A DNA stretch of 35,668 bases. Source: Paenarthrobacter sp. GTDB taxonomy: Bacteria > Actinomycetota > Actinomycetes > Actinomycetales > Micrococcaceae. Both the position numbers and the translations under genes were made by a program. The notes under the pieces are model-generated. The model saw nothing but the letters and a program-made list of their open reading frames with translations, did not search any database and had not been told where the DNA came from. The stretch covers positions 1-35,668 of the forward strand of contig JAPSHX010000025.1 of NCBI GenBank assembly GCA_031179305.1, written 5' to 3'. Shown here piece after piece: positions 9,433-19,831 of this stretch (its first letter is position 1; each line of letters begins with the position of its first letter).

Positions 9433-10235
9433 TTGAGTCCCATTCGGATTGCGCCATCGAGTCGGATGGTCTCCCCGTTGAGCATGGCATTTTCGACGAT
9501 GTGGGCTGCCAGGTTTGCGTACTCCACGGCACGGCCCAGGCGTGCAGGATGCGGGACCTGTTGTCCGAGGGAGTCCTGGGCTGCTTGGGGAAGTCCGGCC
9601 ATCATGGGCGTTTCAAAGATGCCGGGCGCGATGGTGGCTACCCGAATCAGTGATCGGGCAAACTCCCGCGCCAAGGGCAGCGTCATTGCCGCTACGGCAC
9701 CCTTGGATGCAGCGTAGGCTGGCTGGCCGATCTGGCCTTCGAAGGCAGCCACGGAGGCGGTGTTGATGATGACGCCGCGTTCGGGCCCACCCAGTTCCGT
9801 GGAGACGGGTTCGGTTTCCACCATGGCAGCAGCGGCCAGGCGGATCACGTTGAAGGTGCCCACAAGGTTGATCTGTATGACCTTGTTGAAGTTCTCCAGC
9901 GGCAGCACGCCTTCGCGGCCAATGACTTTCCCCGGCGTTGCGATACCTGCGCAATTGACCACGATCCGGAGCGGTCCCAAAGATACGGCGGCATCGACGG
10001 CGGCCTGGATTTGCGATTCGTTGGTGACGTCTGCAGGAGCAAAGACAGCACGTGGACCCGACTCCCCCTCACCCGAACGTGCCGCATTCAGTTCGGCCGC
10101 ATATCCGTCACCAGCCGATTGCGGCAGATCCACCAGTACCACCGAAGCTCCGGCGTCGAACAAGCGCTTCGCGGTAGCGGCCCCTAGCCCTGATGCCCCG
10201 CCGGTTACCAGCGCGACCGTGCCCTTGATGTCCAT
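9429..10235 (-). CDS. SDR-family 3-hydroxyacyl-CoA dehydrogenase (HSD17B10-like)
   Basis: A 268-residue classical short-chain dehydrogenase. The NAD-binding TGGASGLG motif is near residue 11, NCAG near 90, and the catalytic Ser and YxxxK appear as INTAS and YAASKG. The sequence most resembles type-2 3-hydroxyacyl-CoA dehydrogenases, which oxidise the 3-hydroxyacyl-CoA formed during beta-oxidation or branched-chain amino-acid catabolism. AGGAGG lies just before the ATG. It is the first gene of a two-gene operon with the acyl-CoA dehydrogenase, and the two enzymes supply the two oxidations of one beta-oxidation turn. No hydratase or thiolase is nearby. Confidence 0.9.
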   Translation of the reverse strand: MDIKGTVALVTGGASGLGAATAKRLFDAGASVVLVDLPQSAGDGYAAELNAARSGEGESGPRAVFAPADVTNESQIQAAVDAAVSLGPLRIVVNCAGIATPGKVIGREGVLPLENFNKVIQINLVGTFNVIRLAAAAMVETEPVSTELGGPERGVIINTASVAAFEGQIGQPAYAASKGAVAAMTLPLAREFARSLIRVATIAPGIFETPMMAGLPQAAQDSLGQQVPHPARLGRAVEYANLAAHIVENAMLNGETIRLDGAIRMGLK

Positions 10236-10314
10236 TCATCCTCCTTGATGCAGACCCAAATCCGTTAATGAATGTTAACTGGAATTGTTGGCAAGCGCAC
10301 ACTTCCTGCCCCGC

Positions 10315-10320
10315 TAGGCT
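10315..10320 (+). promoter_or_regulatory. -10 box for a leaderless transcript
   Basis: TAGGCT lies 6 nt before the ATG at 10327, and no purine-rich ribosome binding site precedes that ATG. Transcription would start at about the A of the start codon. A -35 box is not clear; the best candidate, TTGGCA at 10288, is 21 nt away. Confidence 0.5.
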
Positions 10321-10326
10321 GATTGC

Positions 10327-11487
10327 ATGTCCAGCCAGACCGAACCCGGGGCGCCGGCCCCCTCCACAGACGCCGCCGAATGGGCAACACGTGCCACCCA
10401 AGCGGCCCGATCAGTGACCCGAAGCTTCGGCAGGCGCCTGCTCTTCCTGCCAGGTACGCACATAGGTGCAGTGAGCCTGCCCAGCAACACCATCAAGAGC
10501 CTCTCCGGCCCGTGGCATTACTGGTGGCAAGCGCACTACGTGGACTGCCTGGTGGATGCGGGCCGCCGCGAACTCGCGAGTAAAACAAAGTTCGACGGCG
10601 ACTCCCGCCCGAGCGCGGGCCGGCTCGCTTCGCGGCTGGTCACCACCATCCGGTTGCGGAATCTGCTGCGATTCGTCAACGACTACTACGACGACATGGC
10701 GTGGCTGGCACTCGCCACGCTGCGATTGGAAAAGCTTGCCGAAGAGACCAACAAACCTGGTCGGCGGCGGAACGCCTATGTCCGCAAGAGCCTGACGCTG
10801 CAGTTCGATTCAGCTTCCACGGACCACCTTGGCGGCGGTACTTTCTGGAGCACCAAACGGGACTTCAAGAACACCCCTGCCACAGCCCCCGTGGCACTCT
10901 ATTACGCGCGGACCGACCACACAGAGCGCGCACGGAAGTTGGTGGACTGGCTCAACAACAAGCTCCTCCACCCGGAACGTGGCGTGTATCGGGACGGGCT
11001 TCGGATCAGTCAGGGCAGGGTGATGGTGGATGAGGCCATTTACACCTACAACCAAGGCCCGGTCCTGGGTGCGTTGCTGGAACTGGGCGGTGATGACAAC
11101 CTGCGCAGGGCCGCCCTGCTGGTGGACGCCGTGAAACGCGAGCTGACGCTGCCCGGCACGCAGGTCATCCGTGGTGATGGCACGGGCGATGGTGGCCTTT
11201 TCACCGGCATCCTGCTCCGTTATCTCGCTTTGGCAGCCCGGGACGCCCGGCTCCCAGCCACAACCAGGGCAACGGCCAGGTCCTTGGTTCGCAGCACAGC
11301 CGAAGCGTTCTGGGCCGGGCGCCGCGAGGACCCGAACCAGGCCACGGGTCGTAAGGGAGCTCCAGCCATCGTGTTCTCCTTCGACCCCCAGCGTCCGGCG
11401 AGCGAAACGTACCCGGTGGGTGCCGCCGTCGAGCTTTCCACGCAGCTTCAAGCTTGGATGGCGCTGGAAGCTGCCGCCACGCTCTAG
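10327..11487 (+). CDS. Glycoside hydrolase family 76-like protein (alpha-1,6-mannanase type)
   Basis: A 386-residue (alpha/alpha)6-barrel-type protein. GH76 enzymes hydrolyse alpha-1,6-mannan with two adjacent aspartates, seen here as NDYYDDMAWLALA near residue 120. Other family features are the aromatic SGPWHYWWQAHYVD region, GGTFWSTKRDFKNTPATAP, and YTYNQGPVLGALLELG. There is no signal peptide, so the protein is probably cytoplasmic, which is unusual for a polysaccharide-degrading member; many actinobacterial paralogues share this. The start is the ATG behind the leaderless -10 box. Its stop overlaps the stop of the convergent YdeI-like gene in the palindrome CTAG (11484-11487). The substrate is uncertain. 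Confidence 0.85.
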   Translation: MSSQTEPGAPAPSTDAAEWATRATQAARSVTRSFGRRLLFLPGTHIGAVSLPSNTIKSLSGPWHYWWQAHYVDCLVDAGRRELASKTKFDGDSRPSAGRLASRLVTTIRLRNLLRFVNDYYDDMAWLALATLRLEKLAEETNKPGRRRNAYVRKSLTLQFDSASTDHLGGGTFWSTKRDFKNTPATAPVALYYARTDHTERARKLVDWLNNKLLHPERGVYRDGLRISQGRVMVDEAIYTYNQGPVLGALLELGGDDNLRRAALLVDAVKRELTLPGTQVIRGDGTGDGGLFTGILLRYLALAARDARLPATTRATARSLVRSTAEAFWAGRREDPNQATGRKGAPAIVFSFDPQRPASETYPVGAAVELSTQLQAWMALEAAATL

Positions 11488-12089
11488 TTGCCGCTTGAAG
11501 CGGGCCGCTTCCTTTGCGGATACGGGGCTTCGTGACGGGCAAGCATCTCCACGAAACCGGCGATCTTGCGAGCACGGGTATCGGCCCTTTTGACCCCGTT
11601 GGTGCGGTGGATGAGGGCGAAGCGGTTCTGGGAGGTCAGACAATCGAACATTGCCTGGGCCTCCGGGACTGCGGCGATGGCTGCCGCGAGGTCATCCGGA
11701 ACCACGGAATCGGCCGGTCCGGCGTAGGCCGCTTCCCAGCGTCCATCAGCTTTTGCGGCCTCGACGGCCGCTCGTCCGGCAGCGGTCATTCTGCCCTCGG
11801 ACTCCAGTCGCGCAATGTGCCCCACATTCCGCGCTGACCAGATACTCTTACGGCCGCGGGGCGTCATTCGCTGGAAGTAACTTTCGGCGTCGCGGCTCCT
11901 CGCTTGGCCGTCAATCCAGCCAAAACACAGGGCCTCATCCAAAGCGGCGTCGTAGTCCAACTCCGTGAGCTTGCCGCCCTTCTTGTGCAGAATCAACCAC
12001 ACGCCGGGACTCTCAGCGGCATGCTCCGAAAGCCAAGAGCGCCAAGCGGCTCCGTCGGAAACAAGGAGTTCCTCAAGTTCAATGGGCAT
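11484..12089 (-). CDS. YdeI/OmpD-associated family protein
   Basis: Encodes 201 residues from the ATG at 12089, behind AGGAGA; a longer frame exists upstream but lacks a site and runs over the VOC gene's start region. Conserved family segments are visible: ESPGVWLILHKKG, YDAALDEALCFGWIDGQ, YFQRMTPRGRKSIWSARN, and the C-terminal stretch around FDCLTSQNRFALIHR. Members have been linked to bacteriocin or peptide resistance, but the biochemical role is unknown. The gene is divergent from the VOC gene and convergent with the GH76 gene, sharing the CTAG stop. Confidence 0.85.
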   Translation of the reverse strand: MPIELEELLVSDGAAWRSWLSEHAAESPGVWLILHKKGGKLTELDYDAALDEALCFGWIDGQARSRDAESYFQRMTPRGRKSIWSARNVGHIARLESEGRMTAAGRAAVEAAKADGRWEAAYAGPADSVVPDDLAAAIAAVPEAQAMFDCLTSQNRFALIHRTNGVKRADTRARKIAGFVEMLARHEAPYPQRKRPASSGN

Positions 12090-12188
12090 GGGTTCATTCT
12101 CCTGTGAAATGCACCGTCCCCCGCAAGGCCACGCGGCATAGGCTGGGAGCGGACACCCGAACCGCGAGGACCCAACCCAGGAGGACCA

Positions 12189-12902
12189 ATGTTGCGAGCC
12201 CGCCCCATCCACTACACATCGCACTTTGAGCAATGGGCCACGCTGCTGCAGGCGCTGGGTTTGGTGAAGACGGTGGACGACGGCGACTGGCAGGAGTTCG
12301 ACGCCGGTTCGGGTCGCGTCGCGTTGGGTCGGCTGGAGCGTGGTCACCCACTGGATGGCTACACGATCTTCAGTGTCGAGGTAGGGAACCTGGAGGAGTT
12401 CGCACGCCGCACCGAAGAAGACGGCACCCAGGCGGAGCTCCATGAAGCCTCCTACGGGCCCTCTGTACGCATCTCTGCCGATGACGGCTTCGAGTTCTTT
12501 GCTTTCCCGGCGCAGCGGGCAGCAGATGGCAGCTGGGCCACATCAATTGATGCCGATCCAGCACTCACGGTGGCAGCGACGTGGGTCAGCCCTTTGGTGG
12601 CGTTCTCCGCAAACGTTTTGCGAAACATCGGCGCCCGGCCACGCACGGAGGACGACGAATCGGCCACGTTCACCACCAAGAACGGCGGAATCCTTCAAAT
12701 TACTCACGGCGCGGACGCCACCAACGGGGACCTTGCGTTTGAGTACGACGGCGATCTGGAACCACTGCTGGCGCGCCTCAAAGCTGCGGATGTCGAGGCC
12801 AGGATCACCGAAGACCTCCTCTACGTCGCCAACCCGGATGCTGTGGGCGGCGCAGCGCCGGCGTCGATTGTCGTGGAGAAGTCACCAGTCCCGGCCTCGT
12901 AA
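12189..12902 (+). CDS. VOC (glyoxalase/bleomycin-resistance fold) superfamily protein
   Basis: Encodes 237 residues that read as two VOC modules: residues ~1-105 (HYTSHFEQWATLLQALGL, ending DDGFEFFAFPAQ) and ~120-225 (WVSPLVAFSANVLRNIGARP). Metal ligands are not obvious in either half, so activity cannot be inferred. AGGAGG lies just upstream of the ATG, and TAGGCT at 12139 is a possible -10 box with a normal leader. The region is divergent from the ydeI-like gene. Confidence 0.75.
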   Translation: MLRARPIHYTSHFEQWATLLQALGLVKTVDDGDWQEFDAGSGRVALGRLERGHPLDGYTIFSVEVGNLEEFARRTEEDGTQAELHEASYGPSVRISADDGFEFFAFPAQRAADGSWATSIDADPALTVAATWVSPLVAFSANVLRNIGARPRTEDDESATFTTKNGGILQITHGADATNGDLAFEYDGDLEPLLARLKAADVEARITEDLLYVANPDAVGGAAPASIVVEKSPVPAS

Positions 12903-12967
12903 TACAGCCGAGAGCGTAACCCCGGAGCCACGGCGCCGCTGCCAAGGAAGTTCGGCTGGGGATGCGG

Positions 12968-12973
12968 TAGAAC
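12968..12973 (+). promoter_or_regulatory. -10-like box for a leaderless transcript
   Basis: TAGAAC lies 6 nt before the ATG at 12980 with no ribosome binding site, the same spacing as at 10315. The last base departs from the TANNNT consensus, so this example is weaker. Confidence 0.4.
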
Positions 12974-12979
12974 TTAACC

Positions 12980-13519
12980 ATGAGCGTACGTACACCCGAC
13001 CCGTATCCAGGCTGGCTTTCGGATGAAGACCTCTTCGAAGCCCGCGGCCGCCTCCCCATGGTCTACGTGGAGGCCGTTCCGGTCAGGCTGGATCCGCTCG
13101 GGTATGTGAACGAAGTGGGCACCCTCCTTCAGGGCGACGCCGACGGAAACATGGTCCGCTACCTCGTCTCCGGCCGCGTTCTCTACCGCGAAACCATCCG
13201 CGCGGCGCTCCTGCGGCACATGGAAAAGGACCTCGGCCCCCTGGCTTTCCCGCAGCTGCCCATCAGCCCTGTTCCCTTCACGGTGGCCGAATATTTCCCG
13301 GCCCCGTCTCAGACAGGCTTCACGGATGACCGCCAGCACGCCGTTTCGCTGGCCTACATCATTCCTGTGACCGGCGAATGTGAACCCCGCCAGGACGCTT
13401 TGGAACTCACGTGGATGACGCCTCAAGAGGTGCTCAGCGACAACGTCCAGCAGGAATTCGACGGCGGCCGCGGGAATCTCGTCCGGCAGGCCTTGGCTTT
13501 CTCGGGCATCGTTCTCTAG
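12980..13519 (+). CDS. NUDIX-like hydrolase family protein (DUF4916)
   Basis: Encodes 179 residues. Features of the family are PGWLSDEDLFEARGRLPMVY at the N-terminus, VRYLVSGRVLYRETIRAALLRHMEKDLG in the middle, and AVSLAYIIPVTGEC near 130. The helix region has ETIRAALLRHMEKDLG instead of the full NUDIX box G-x5-E-x7-R-E-U-x-E-E, so hydrolase activity is doubtful; DUF4916 members are known for this. The protein is soluble and short. The start follows the leaderless -10-like box. It is unrelated in strand logic to any obvious pathway here. Confidence 0.75.
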   Translation: MSVRTPDPYPGWLSDEDLFEARGRLPMVYVEAVPVRLDPLGYVNEVGTLLQGDADGNMVRYLVSGRVLYRETIRAALLRHMEKDLGPLAFPQLPISPVPFTVAEYFPAPSQTGFTDDRQHAVSLAYIIPVTGECEPRQDALELTWMTPQEVLSDNVQQEFDGGRGNLVRQALAFSGIVL

Positions 13520-13592
13520 CGGGTCCCGGCCCCTTCACCAGCTGGTCTTTGTAGACTGGACGGCGGACCCCACGAGAACCAAAGGACTTCCG

Positions 13593-14576
13593 ATGACTCA
13601 CAGCCCAGCCACACAGCAATACATGGAAAAGCAGGCTGGGGACCTGCGGCCCGGGGATTTTGTGTTCCCACCCGGTGACGGGCCGGCCCAGGAAATTACC
13701 GCCGTTGAGGTGGAAAACGACGATTACGGCGTTGCCGCGTTGCTGCTGGTGACAATGGTCGACGGCGGTGCAGTACGGATCGCTGTCGGGTCAAGTGTTC
13801 CGGTGGGTGATGGAGTTCCGGTTGGTTCCAATGTTCCTGAGTCCAGCACCTCGGACTCAAGCACCTCCGCAGGAGGCGACGTCGACGCTCCCGCGGTGCC
13901 CGCCGTCGTTGTTCCTCCGCGCCCGGAAACGCCGCCCACGCACACCGGACCGAGCGCCGAAGAACTTGCCCTTATTCCCGAGCCCGACGGCACGCCGGAA
14001 GCCGTGGTCCGTGCCGCGGCCGCCAACCATAAGGGCAAGAACGGCGTGCAGGTCCTGGCGGATCGGCTCGCCAAAGGCATCAATACGAAGTCGGGGAGCT
14101 GCCTGCGAGACCTGAGTGATCTCGCCTTCGATCTCTGCATCGTGCTGCGCGACCCGGACCACGCTCTGGCAGTCGCCGACTTGCTGAATGTGCTGCCTTT
14201 CGACGGCAATCTGGACCGCTGGGCATCGATCGAACGTGCCTTGGCGCTATCCAGTTTCATTTGCCGCGAAGCCGGACAAAGCGATCGTGCTGCGGTTTAC
14301 GAGAAACTGTTGCGCGCGCCCGAGTCCCAGGAAGAAGACCCCTTCAAGGCCCGGATCAATGCCCGGGTCAGGCAGCGGTCGCTGAACGAACCCAATCTGT
14401 ACGACAAGGAAATCTTCCGCGCAATCGACAACGGGAACCACGAAGCCGAACGCGAATGGCGGTTCCTCCGGCTCGAAGCGCTCATGTTCCTGCGCGCCCA
14501 CGGTGGATCGAAGACCATCGACGAGGACGAGCTGGCCCGGCGGATCGGTAACGAACTTGAGTCGGTGCGCGCCTAG
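13593..14576 (+). CDS. Hypothetical protein with N-terminal small domain and C-terminal helical domain
   Basis: Encodes 327 residues; I do not recognise a function. Residues ~1-70 form a compact domain (AGDLRPGDFVFPPGDG then ITAVEVENDDYGVAALLLVTM), then a Ser/Thr/Pro/Val-rich linker (~75-130). From ~130 on there is a helical region (ALAVADLLNVLPFDGNLDRW, LALSSFICREAGQ, EREWRFLRLEALMFLRA) that resembles helical-repeat proteins. AAAGGA precedes the ATG, and TAGACT at 13552-13557 is a good -10 box, giving a leader of about 35 nt. There is no signal peptide or membrane segment. Confidence 0.7.
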   Translation: MTHSPATQQYMEKQAGDLRPGDFVFPPGDGPAQEITAVEVENDDYGVAALLLVTMVDGGAVRIAVGSSVPVGDGVPVGSNVPESSTSDSSTSAGGDVDAPAVPAVVVPPRPETPPTHTGPSAEELALIPEPDGTPEAVVRAAAANHKGKNGVQVLADRLAKGINTKSGSCLRDLSDLAFDLCIVLRDPDHALAVADLLNVLPFDGNLDRWASIERALALSSFICREAGQSDRAAVYEKLLRAPESQEEDPFKARINARVRQRSLNEPNLYDKEIFRAIDNGNHEAEREWRFLRLEALMFLRAHGGSKTIDEDELARRIGNELESVRA

Positions 14577-14635
14577 CTTTCCCGGTACCGCTTATTCGGG
14601 AATATCAAGACCTGTTATGTGGGCGCCAACGGCGG

Positions 14636-14641
14636 TAGATT
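14636..14641 (+). promoter_or_regulatory. -10 box for a leaderless transcript
   Basis: TAGATT is 7 nt before the ATG at 14649, with no ribosome binding site between. It also argues against the in-frame GTG at 14619, which would lie upstream of the transcription start. Confidence 0.5.
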
Positions 14642-14648
14642 CGGGGCC

Positions 14649-16732
<2,084 letters not shown>

Positions 16733-16762
16733 CGCGCCATCGCCGGTCCGTTTCGGGGCTAG

Positions 16763-16800
16763 GCTGCGCACCGTGCCGAACGCACGGCATGGTGCGCAGC
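16763..16800. terminator. Bidirectional hairpin between tgt and the yhhQ-like gene
   Basis: A 16-bp stem (10 perfect pairs, GCTGCGCACC with its complement, then six more including one G-U) closes on a 6-nt loop AACGCA. It is centred in the 96-bp gap between two convergent stops, so it can terminate both. No T-tract is present on either side. Confidence 0.8.
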
Positions 16801-16828
16801 AAGCCATCGAAATGGGCCCCTGCGGAGG

Positions 16829-17539
16829 CTAGGCCGCGGCTACTCCGTAGCTCGGCTCTCGCTTCTTGATCCAGCCAACAACCAGCACGGTGACGGGTAC
16901 GAACAGGAATTCCACGGCCGTCTTGTAGACGAAGCCAACCAGGACGTAGTTCAGGAACGAGCCGAAGTCCGTGATGCCGATGACCGACGCCGCGATGCTG
17001 CAGAAGATCAGGGTGTCAACGAATTCGCCCACCACGGACGAGCCCATCAGGCGCGCCCACAGAGACTTCTCGCCAGTGCGCTCCTTCATCTTCACCAGGA
17101 TCCAGGAGTTGATGGTCTGCCCGGCCAGGAAAGCGAGCAGTGAACCGAGGACGATCAGCGGAACCGGGCCCAGGGCACCTTCGATGGCTGCCTGCTTGGC
17201 TGTGCCGTACTCGTCATTGAAGCCCGGCAGCACGATGATGATCCAGTAGCAGAGCGATGCGAACACCGAGAGCGCGAACGAGGTGATGATGGCCTTTCGT
17301 GCCACCTTGAACCCGTAGACCTCGCTCATCACGTCACCCAGGATGTATGCGAGGGGGAACAGGAAGAAGCCGCCGTCAGTGATAATCGGCCCGAACACTA
17401 CGCCCTTGGAGGCGCCGATGTTGGACAGGATCAGCACTACGGCCATGATGGCCAGCATGATGCCGAAATACGGCGAGCCGATCGAAGCGAAGCGCGGTGC
17501 GGGCTTGCTCAAAGTACTGGAGCCTGAGGGCGAGGGCAT
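16829..17539 (-). CDS. Queuosine precursor transporter, YhhQ/DUF165 (VUT) family
   Basis: A 236-residue integral membrane protein with about six hydrophobic segments. Family signatures include LSNIGASKGVVFGPIITDGGFFLFPLAYILGDVMSEVYG (residues ~40-80), then AGQTINSWILVKMKERTG and GSSVVGEFVDTLIF. E. coli YhhQ imports preQ0 and preQ1; related proteins take up queuine. It converges with tgt, the enzyme that uses such bases, so the pair forms a salvage unit. No de novo queuosine genes (queC, D, E, F) are in the window. A 6-bp hairpin (TGCCCC at 17586, GGGGCA at 17615) lies in its leader, but I could not match a preQ1 riboswitch. Confidence 0.92.
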   Translation of the reverse strand: MPSPSGSSTLSKPAPRFASIGSPYFGIMLAIMAVVLILSNIGASKGVVFGPIITDGGFFLFPLAYILGDVMSEVYGFKVARKAIITSFALSVFASLCYWIIIVLPGFNDEYGTAKQAAIEGALGPVPLIVLGSLLAFLAGQTINSWILVKMKERTGEKSLWARLMGSSVVGEFVDTLIFCSIAASVIGITDFGSFLNYVLVGFVYKTAVEFLFVPVTVLVVGWIKKREPSYGVAAA

Positions 17540-17690
17540 GGGTCATCCATTTCTTAGTGGTTCGCGCAGGCGTCCGTAGTAAGACTGCCCCGCTGTATTA
17601 GCACTGTGGTTGGTGGGGCATCCGGCCCGGCACCGATTCCATTCTCCCACTCCGCGCCTGTACTTTCCTGTCTGCACAACCATCATCTTT

Positions 17691-17702
17691 TGAACATGTT
17701 CA
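17691..17702. promoter_or_regulatory. TetR operator candidate 1
   Basis: TGAACATGTTCA is a perfect 12-bp palindrome 58 bp before the TetR start. It shares the core TGAAC-N2-GTTCA with the second site. TetR regulators commonly bind such palindromes to repress themselves. Confidence 0.7.
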
Positions 17703-17723
17703 GAAGCCATGTCATACTCATCC

Positions 17724-17737
17724 TTGAACACGTTCAA
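17724..17737. promoter_or_regulatory. TetR operator candidate 2
   Basis: TTGAAC-AC-GTTCAA has perfect 6-bp arms and lies 22 bp before the TetR start. Its centre is 34 bp from that of the first site, so two dimers could sit on nearly the same face of the helix. It probably overlaps the promoter. Confidence 0.72.
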
Positions 17738-17759
17738 AATTCGATTGAGGAGCGGCACC

Positions 17760-18422
17760 ATGGCAGCAAAGAGTGAGCAGACCCGGCAGCTCGTGGCCAA
17801 CGTCGCGCTGAAGATGTTCCGTGAAATCGGCTTTGAGAAGACCACCATGCGCGCAATTGCGCAGGAGGCTGGAGTCTCCGTCGGCAACGCCTACTACTAC
17901 TTCGCTTCCAAGGACGAGCTCGTCCAAGAGCTCTACATCCAGGTACAGGACGAACACGCCACAATGGCTGCGCAGGCCCTCGAAGGCGTCCAGGATCTCG
18001 CGGGGCGCCTCAAAGCAGTTCTGCACTCCGGTATCGACGTCATGGCGCCGTACCACCAGTTCGGTTCCGATTTCATCGCGACGGCGATCCGGCCGACGTC
18101 GCCCGTCAACCCGTTCGGCGAGGCGTCCACCGCCGCCCGCGAGGCCTCGCTCGCGATCTTCCGGTCCGCCGTCGAAGGTTCCTCCCCCGCCGTCGCGAAA
18201 AAGTTGCGCGGCGATCTACCCGAGCTGCTGTGGCTGGCTTACATGGGCGTGGCGCTGTTCTGGGTCTACGACCGCTCCGAAGGACAACGCCGTACACGAA
18301 AACTTATCGACGGCGCCGCTCCTCTGGTGGCGCGCGGCCTGTCATTGGCGAAAATTCCCGGCGTCAGCAAGGTGTTCGACGACGTCCTGGGGCTCGTGCG
18401 ACGCGTCAAGGAAGACTCGTGA
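17760..18422 (+). CDS. TetR-family transcriptional regulator
   Basis: Encodes 220 residues from ATG 17760, chosen for the AGGAG upstream and because the next in-frame start (17709) would put an operator inside the gene. The N-terminal HTH is typical: TTMRAIAQEAGVSVGNAYYY followed by FASKDELVQELY (about residues 30-65). The C-terminal ligand domain is unassigned. Two palindromes upstream (cores TGAAC-N2-GTTCA) point to autorepression. Its stop overlaps the start of the following epimerase gene (TGATG), so both are in one operon, and the epimerase is the likely first target. Confidence 0.92.
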   Translation: MAAKSEQTRQLVANVALKMFREIGFEKTTMRAIAQEAGVSVGNAYYYFASKDELVQELYIQVQDEHATMAAQALEGVQDLAGRLKAVLHSGIDVMAPYHQFGSDFIATAIRPTSPVNPFGEASTAAREASLAIFRSAVEGSSPAVAKKLRGDLPELLWLAYMGVALFWVYDRSEGQRRTRKLIDGAAPLVARGLSLAKIPGVSKVFDDVLGLVRRVKEDS

Positions 18423-19333
18423 TGCCGAGGACGGTGGTGATTGCCGGCGCTAGTGGCTTCATTGGCAGCTACTTCACGCAGCGGTTCATTGACGAAGGGT
18501 GGCAGGTCCGGACAGTTGGGCGGGACACGTCGGCTGACGCTCAATGGCACGACGACGGCGCCATCACCAAAGCGCTTGACGGCGCCGAACTGCTGGTGAA
18601 CCTCGCCGGACGCTCCGTGAATTGCCGATACGACGAGCGGCACCGGCGCGAGATTCTGGACTCCCGGGTCCTCACGACTCGCGCTTTGGGACGCGCCGCT
18701 GCTCGATGTGCCGAACGGCCCAGAACCTGGATCAACTCAAGTACCGGCACCATCTACCGGCATGCGGAAGATGGTCCTCAGTCTGAGGTCACCGGCGAAC
18801 CGGGAAGCGGATTCTCCGTGGACGTTGCCCGTGCTTGGGAGGACGAGTTGGCGGCTGCCGTTGCTCCGGGCACTCGAAAGGTGGCGCTTCGGATCGCGAT
18901 CGTTCTCGGCGCGGGTGGCGTCATGAGCCCGCTCCGGAACCTTGCTCGGCTGGGGCTGGGCGGGCACATGGGCCATGGCACGCAAAAGTTCAGCTGGATC
19001 CACGTGGAGGACTTGTTTAGGACGGTGTTGTTCGTGCACACCCACGCTGAGCTGACCGGTCCAGTTAACGCGGCAACGCCCTATCCTGTGGACAACCGCG
19101 AGCTGATGTCACTTGTCCGGCAAAGCATGGGTGTCCCGTTCGGCATCCCAACGCCGGCCTGGCTGCTTGAAGCCGGCGCCATCCTGATCCGTACACAAAC
19201 AGAGCTTGTACTGAAGAGCCGATGGGTGGAGCCCCGGAAACTGCTCGACGCCGGGTTCGCGTTTGAGTATCCTTCGCTGGCCGGCGCGCTCAACGAGATC
19301 GCCGAGGGCAAAGCCAAACGCTCGCTCACATAA
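18422..19333 (+). CDS. TIGR01777-type NAD(P)-dependent epimerase/dehydratase
   Basis: Encodes 303 residues of an extended SDR of the YfcH/SulA-like group. It begins VVIAGASGFIGSYF (Rossmann motif GASGFIG), with NLAGRSVNCRY near residue 60, a W-I-N-S-S-T-G-T-I-Y motif near 105, and the C-terminal DUF1731 region around WLLEAGAILIRTQTELVLKS and the closing FEYPSLAGAL. The biochemical function of the family is unknown; a cofactor-dependent redox or isomerase role is expected. It is translationally coupled to the upstream TetR gene. The last codons (KRSLT) lie inside the first copy of a 32-nt-period direct repeat. Confidence 0.9.
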   Translation: MPRTVVIAGASGFIGSYFTQRFIDEGWQVRTVGRDTSADAQWHDDGAITKALDGAELLVNLAGRSVNCRYDERHRREILDSRVLTTRALGRAAARCAERPRTWINSSTGTIYRHAEDGPQSEVTGEPGSGFSVDVARAWEDELAAAVAPGTRKVALRIAIVLGAGGVMSPLRNLARLGLGGHMGHGTQKFSWIHVEDLFRTVLFVHTHAELTGPVNAATPYPVDNRELMSLVRQSMGVPFGIPTPAWLLEAGAILIRTQTELVLKSRWVEPRKLLDAGFAFEYPSLAGALNEIAEGKAKRSLT

Positions 19334-19363
19334 TCGCCCCTTCAGCCGAACGCTCGCTCACAT
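19312..19363 (+). repeat. Direct repeat pair, period 32, with GCTCGCTCA core
   Basis: AGCCRAACGCTCGCTCACAT occurs at 19312-19331 and 19344-19363 with one difference, 32 nt apart. The first copy overlaps the epimerase 3' end. The reverse complement shares TGAGCGAGCGT with the repeat pair at 30667-30717, which has the same 32-nt period. Confidence 0.8.
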
Positions 19364-19378
19364 CACTCGGAGGTAGTC

Positions 19379-19831
19379 ATGAGCCATGACCCTTGGTCAA
19401 TCGATGAAGAGTGCGCGCTGGCAACAAGGAGCCCATCCACAGGATGGCGCTACGGACCAAAGGATCGGGTGGTGCTGGGAGGCAAGGGACTGACTCTGGG
19501 CATATCCGTGGCGCACTTGACGTTCTGCGCGTTGCTGTCCAGCCAGAGTCCCGAGTTGGCCGTTGTCTTTTTCATTTACAGTCTGCTCCCGGTCTGGGCA
19601 GTTGGTGCCGCTGTAGGGTCACTCCTCGGACTGGCCCTGCGACGCGTTCGGAACCAGTGGCTTCACGTGGCCGCATTCTTCGCTGCGGGATTGCTCGTGT
19701 GCGTGCCTTTCGGCGCATTTTCGTCCACGGGTTCCCTTCTGTTTCCCACGTCGATTGCCGTCGCAGCGGGAGTTGGCCGCCTTGCCATTTGGAAACTGGT
19801 CCGCATTAACCGTGCCGGTGAACCGATGTAG
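19379..19831 (+). CDS. Small hypothetical membrane protein
   Basis: Encodes 150 residues with GGAGG upstream of the ATG. An N-terminal ~35-residue soluble part (MSHDPWSIDEECALATRS) is followed by about four hydrophobic segments: around GISVAHLTFCALL, AVVFFIYSLLPVWAVGA, HVAAFFAAGLLVCVPFGAF, and LFPTSIAVAAGVGRLA. I do not recognise a family. Its last 169 bases overlap, on the other strand, the end of the methyltransferase-like gene. It could be co-transcribed with the epimerase 45 bp upstream. Confidence 0.65.
   Translation: MSHDPWSIDEECALATRSPSTGWRYGPKDRVVLGGKGLTLGISVAHLTFCALLSSQSPELAVVFFIYSLLPVWAVGAAVGSLLGLALRRVRNQWLHVAAFFAAGLLVCVPFGAFSSTGSLLFPTSIAVAAGVGRLAIWKLVRINRAGEPM

Noticed and set aside
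17540..17690. preQ1 riboswitch in the leader of the yhhQ-like gene
   Set aside because: A 6-bp hairpin exists (17586-17620), but the A-rich tail and conserved core of known preQ1 classes were not found.
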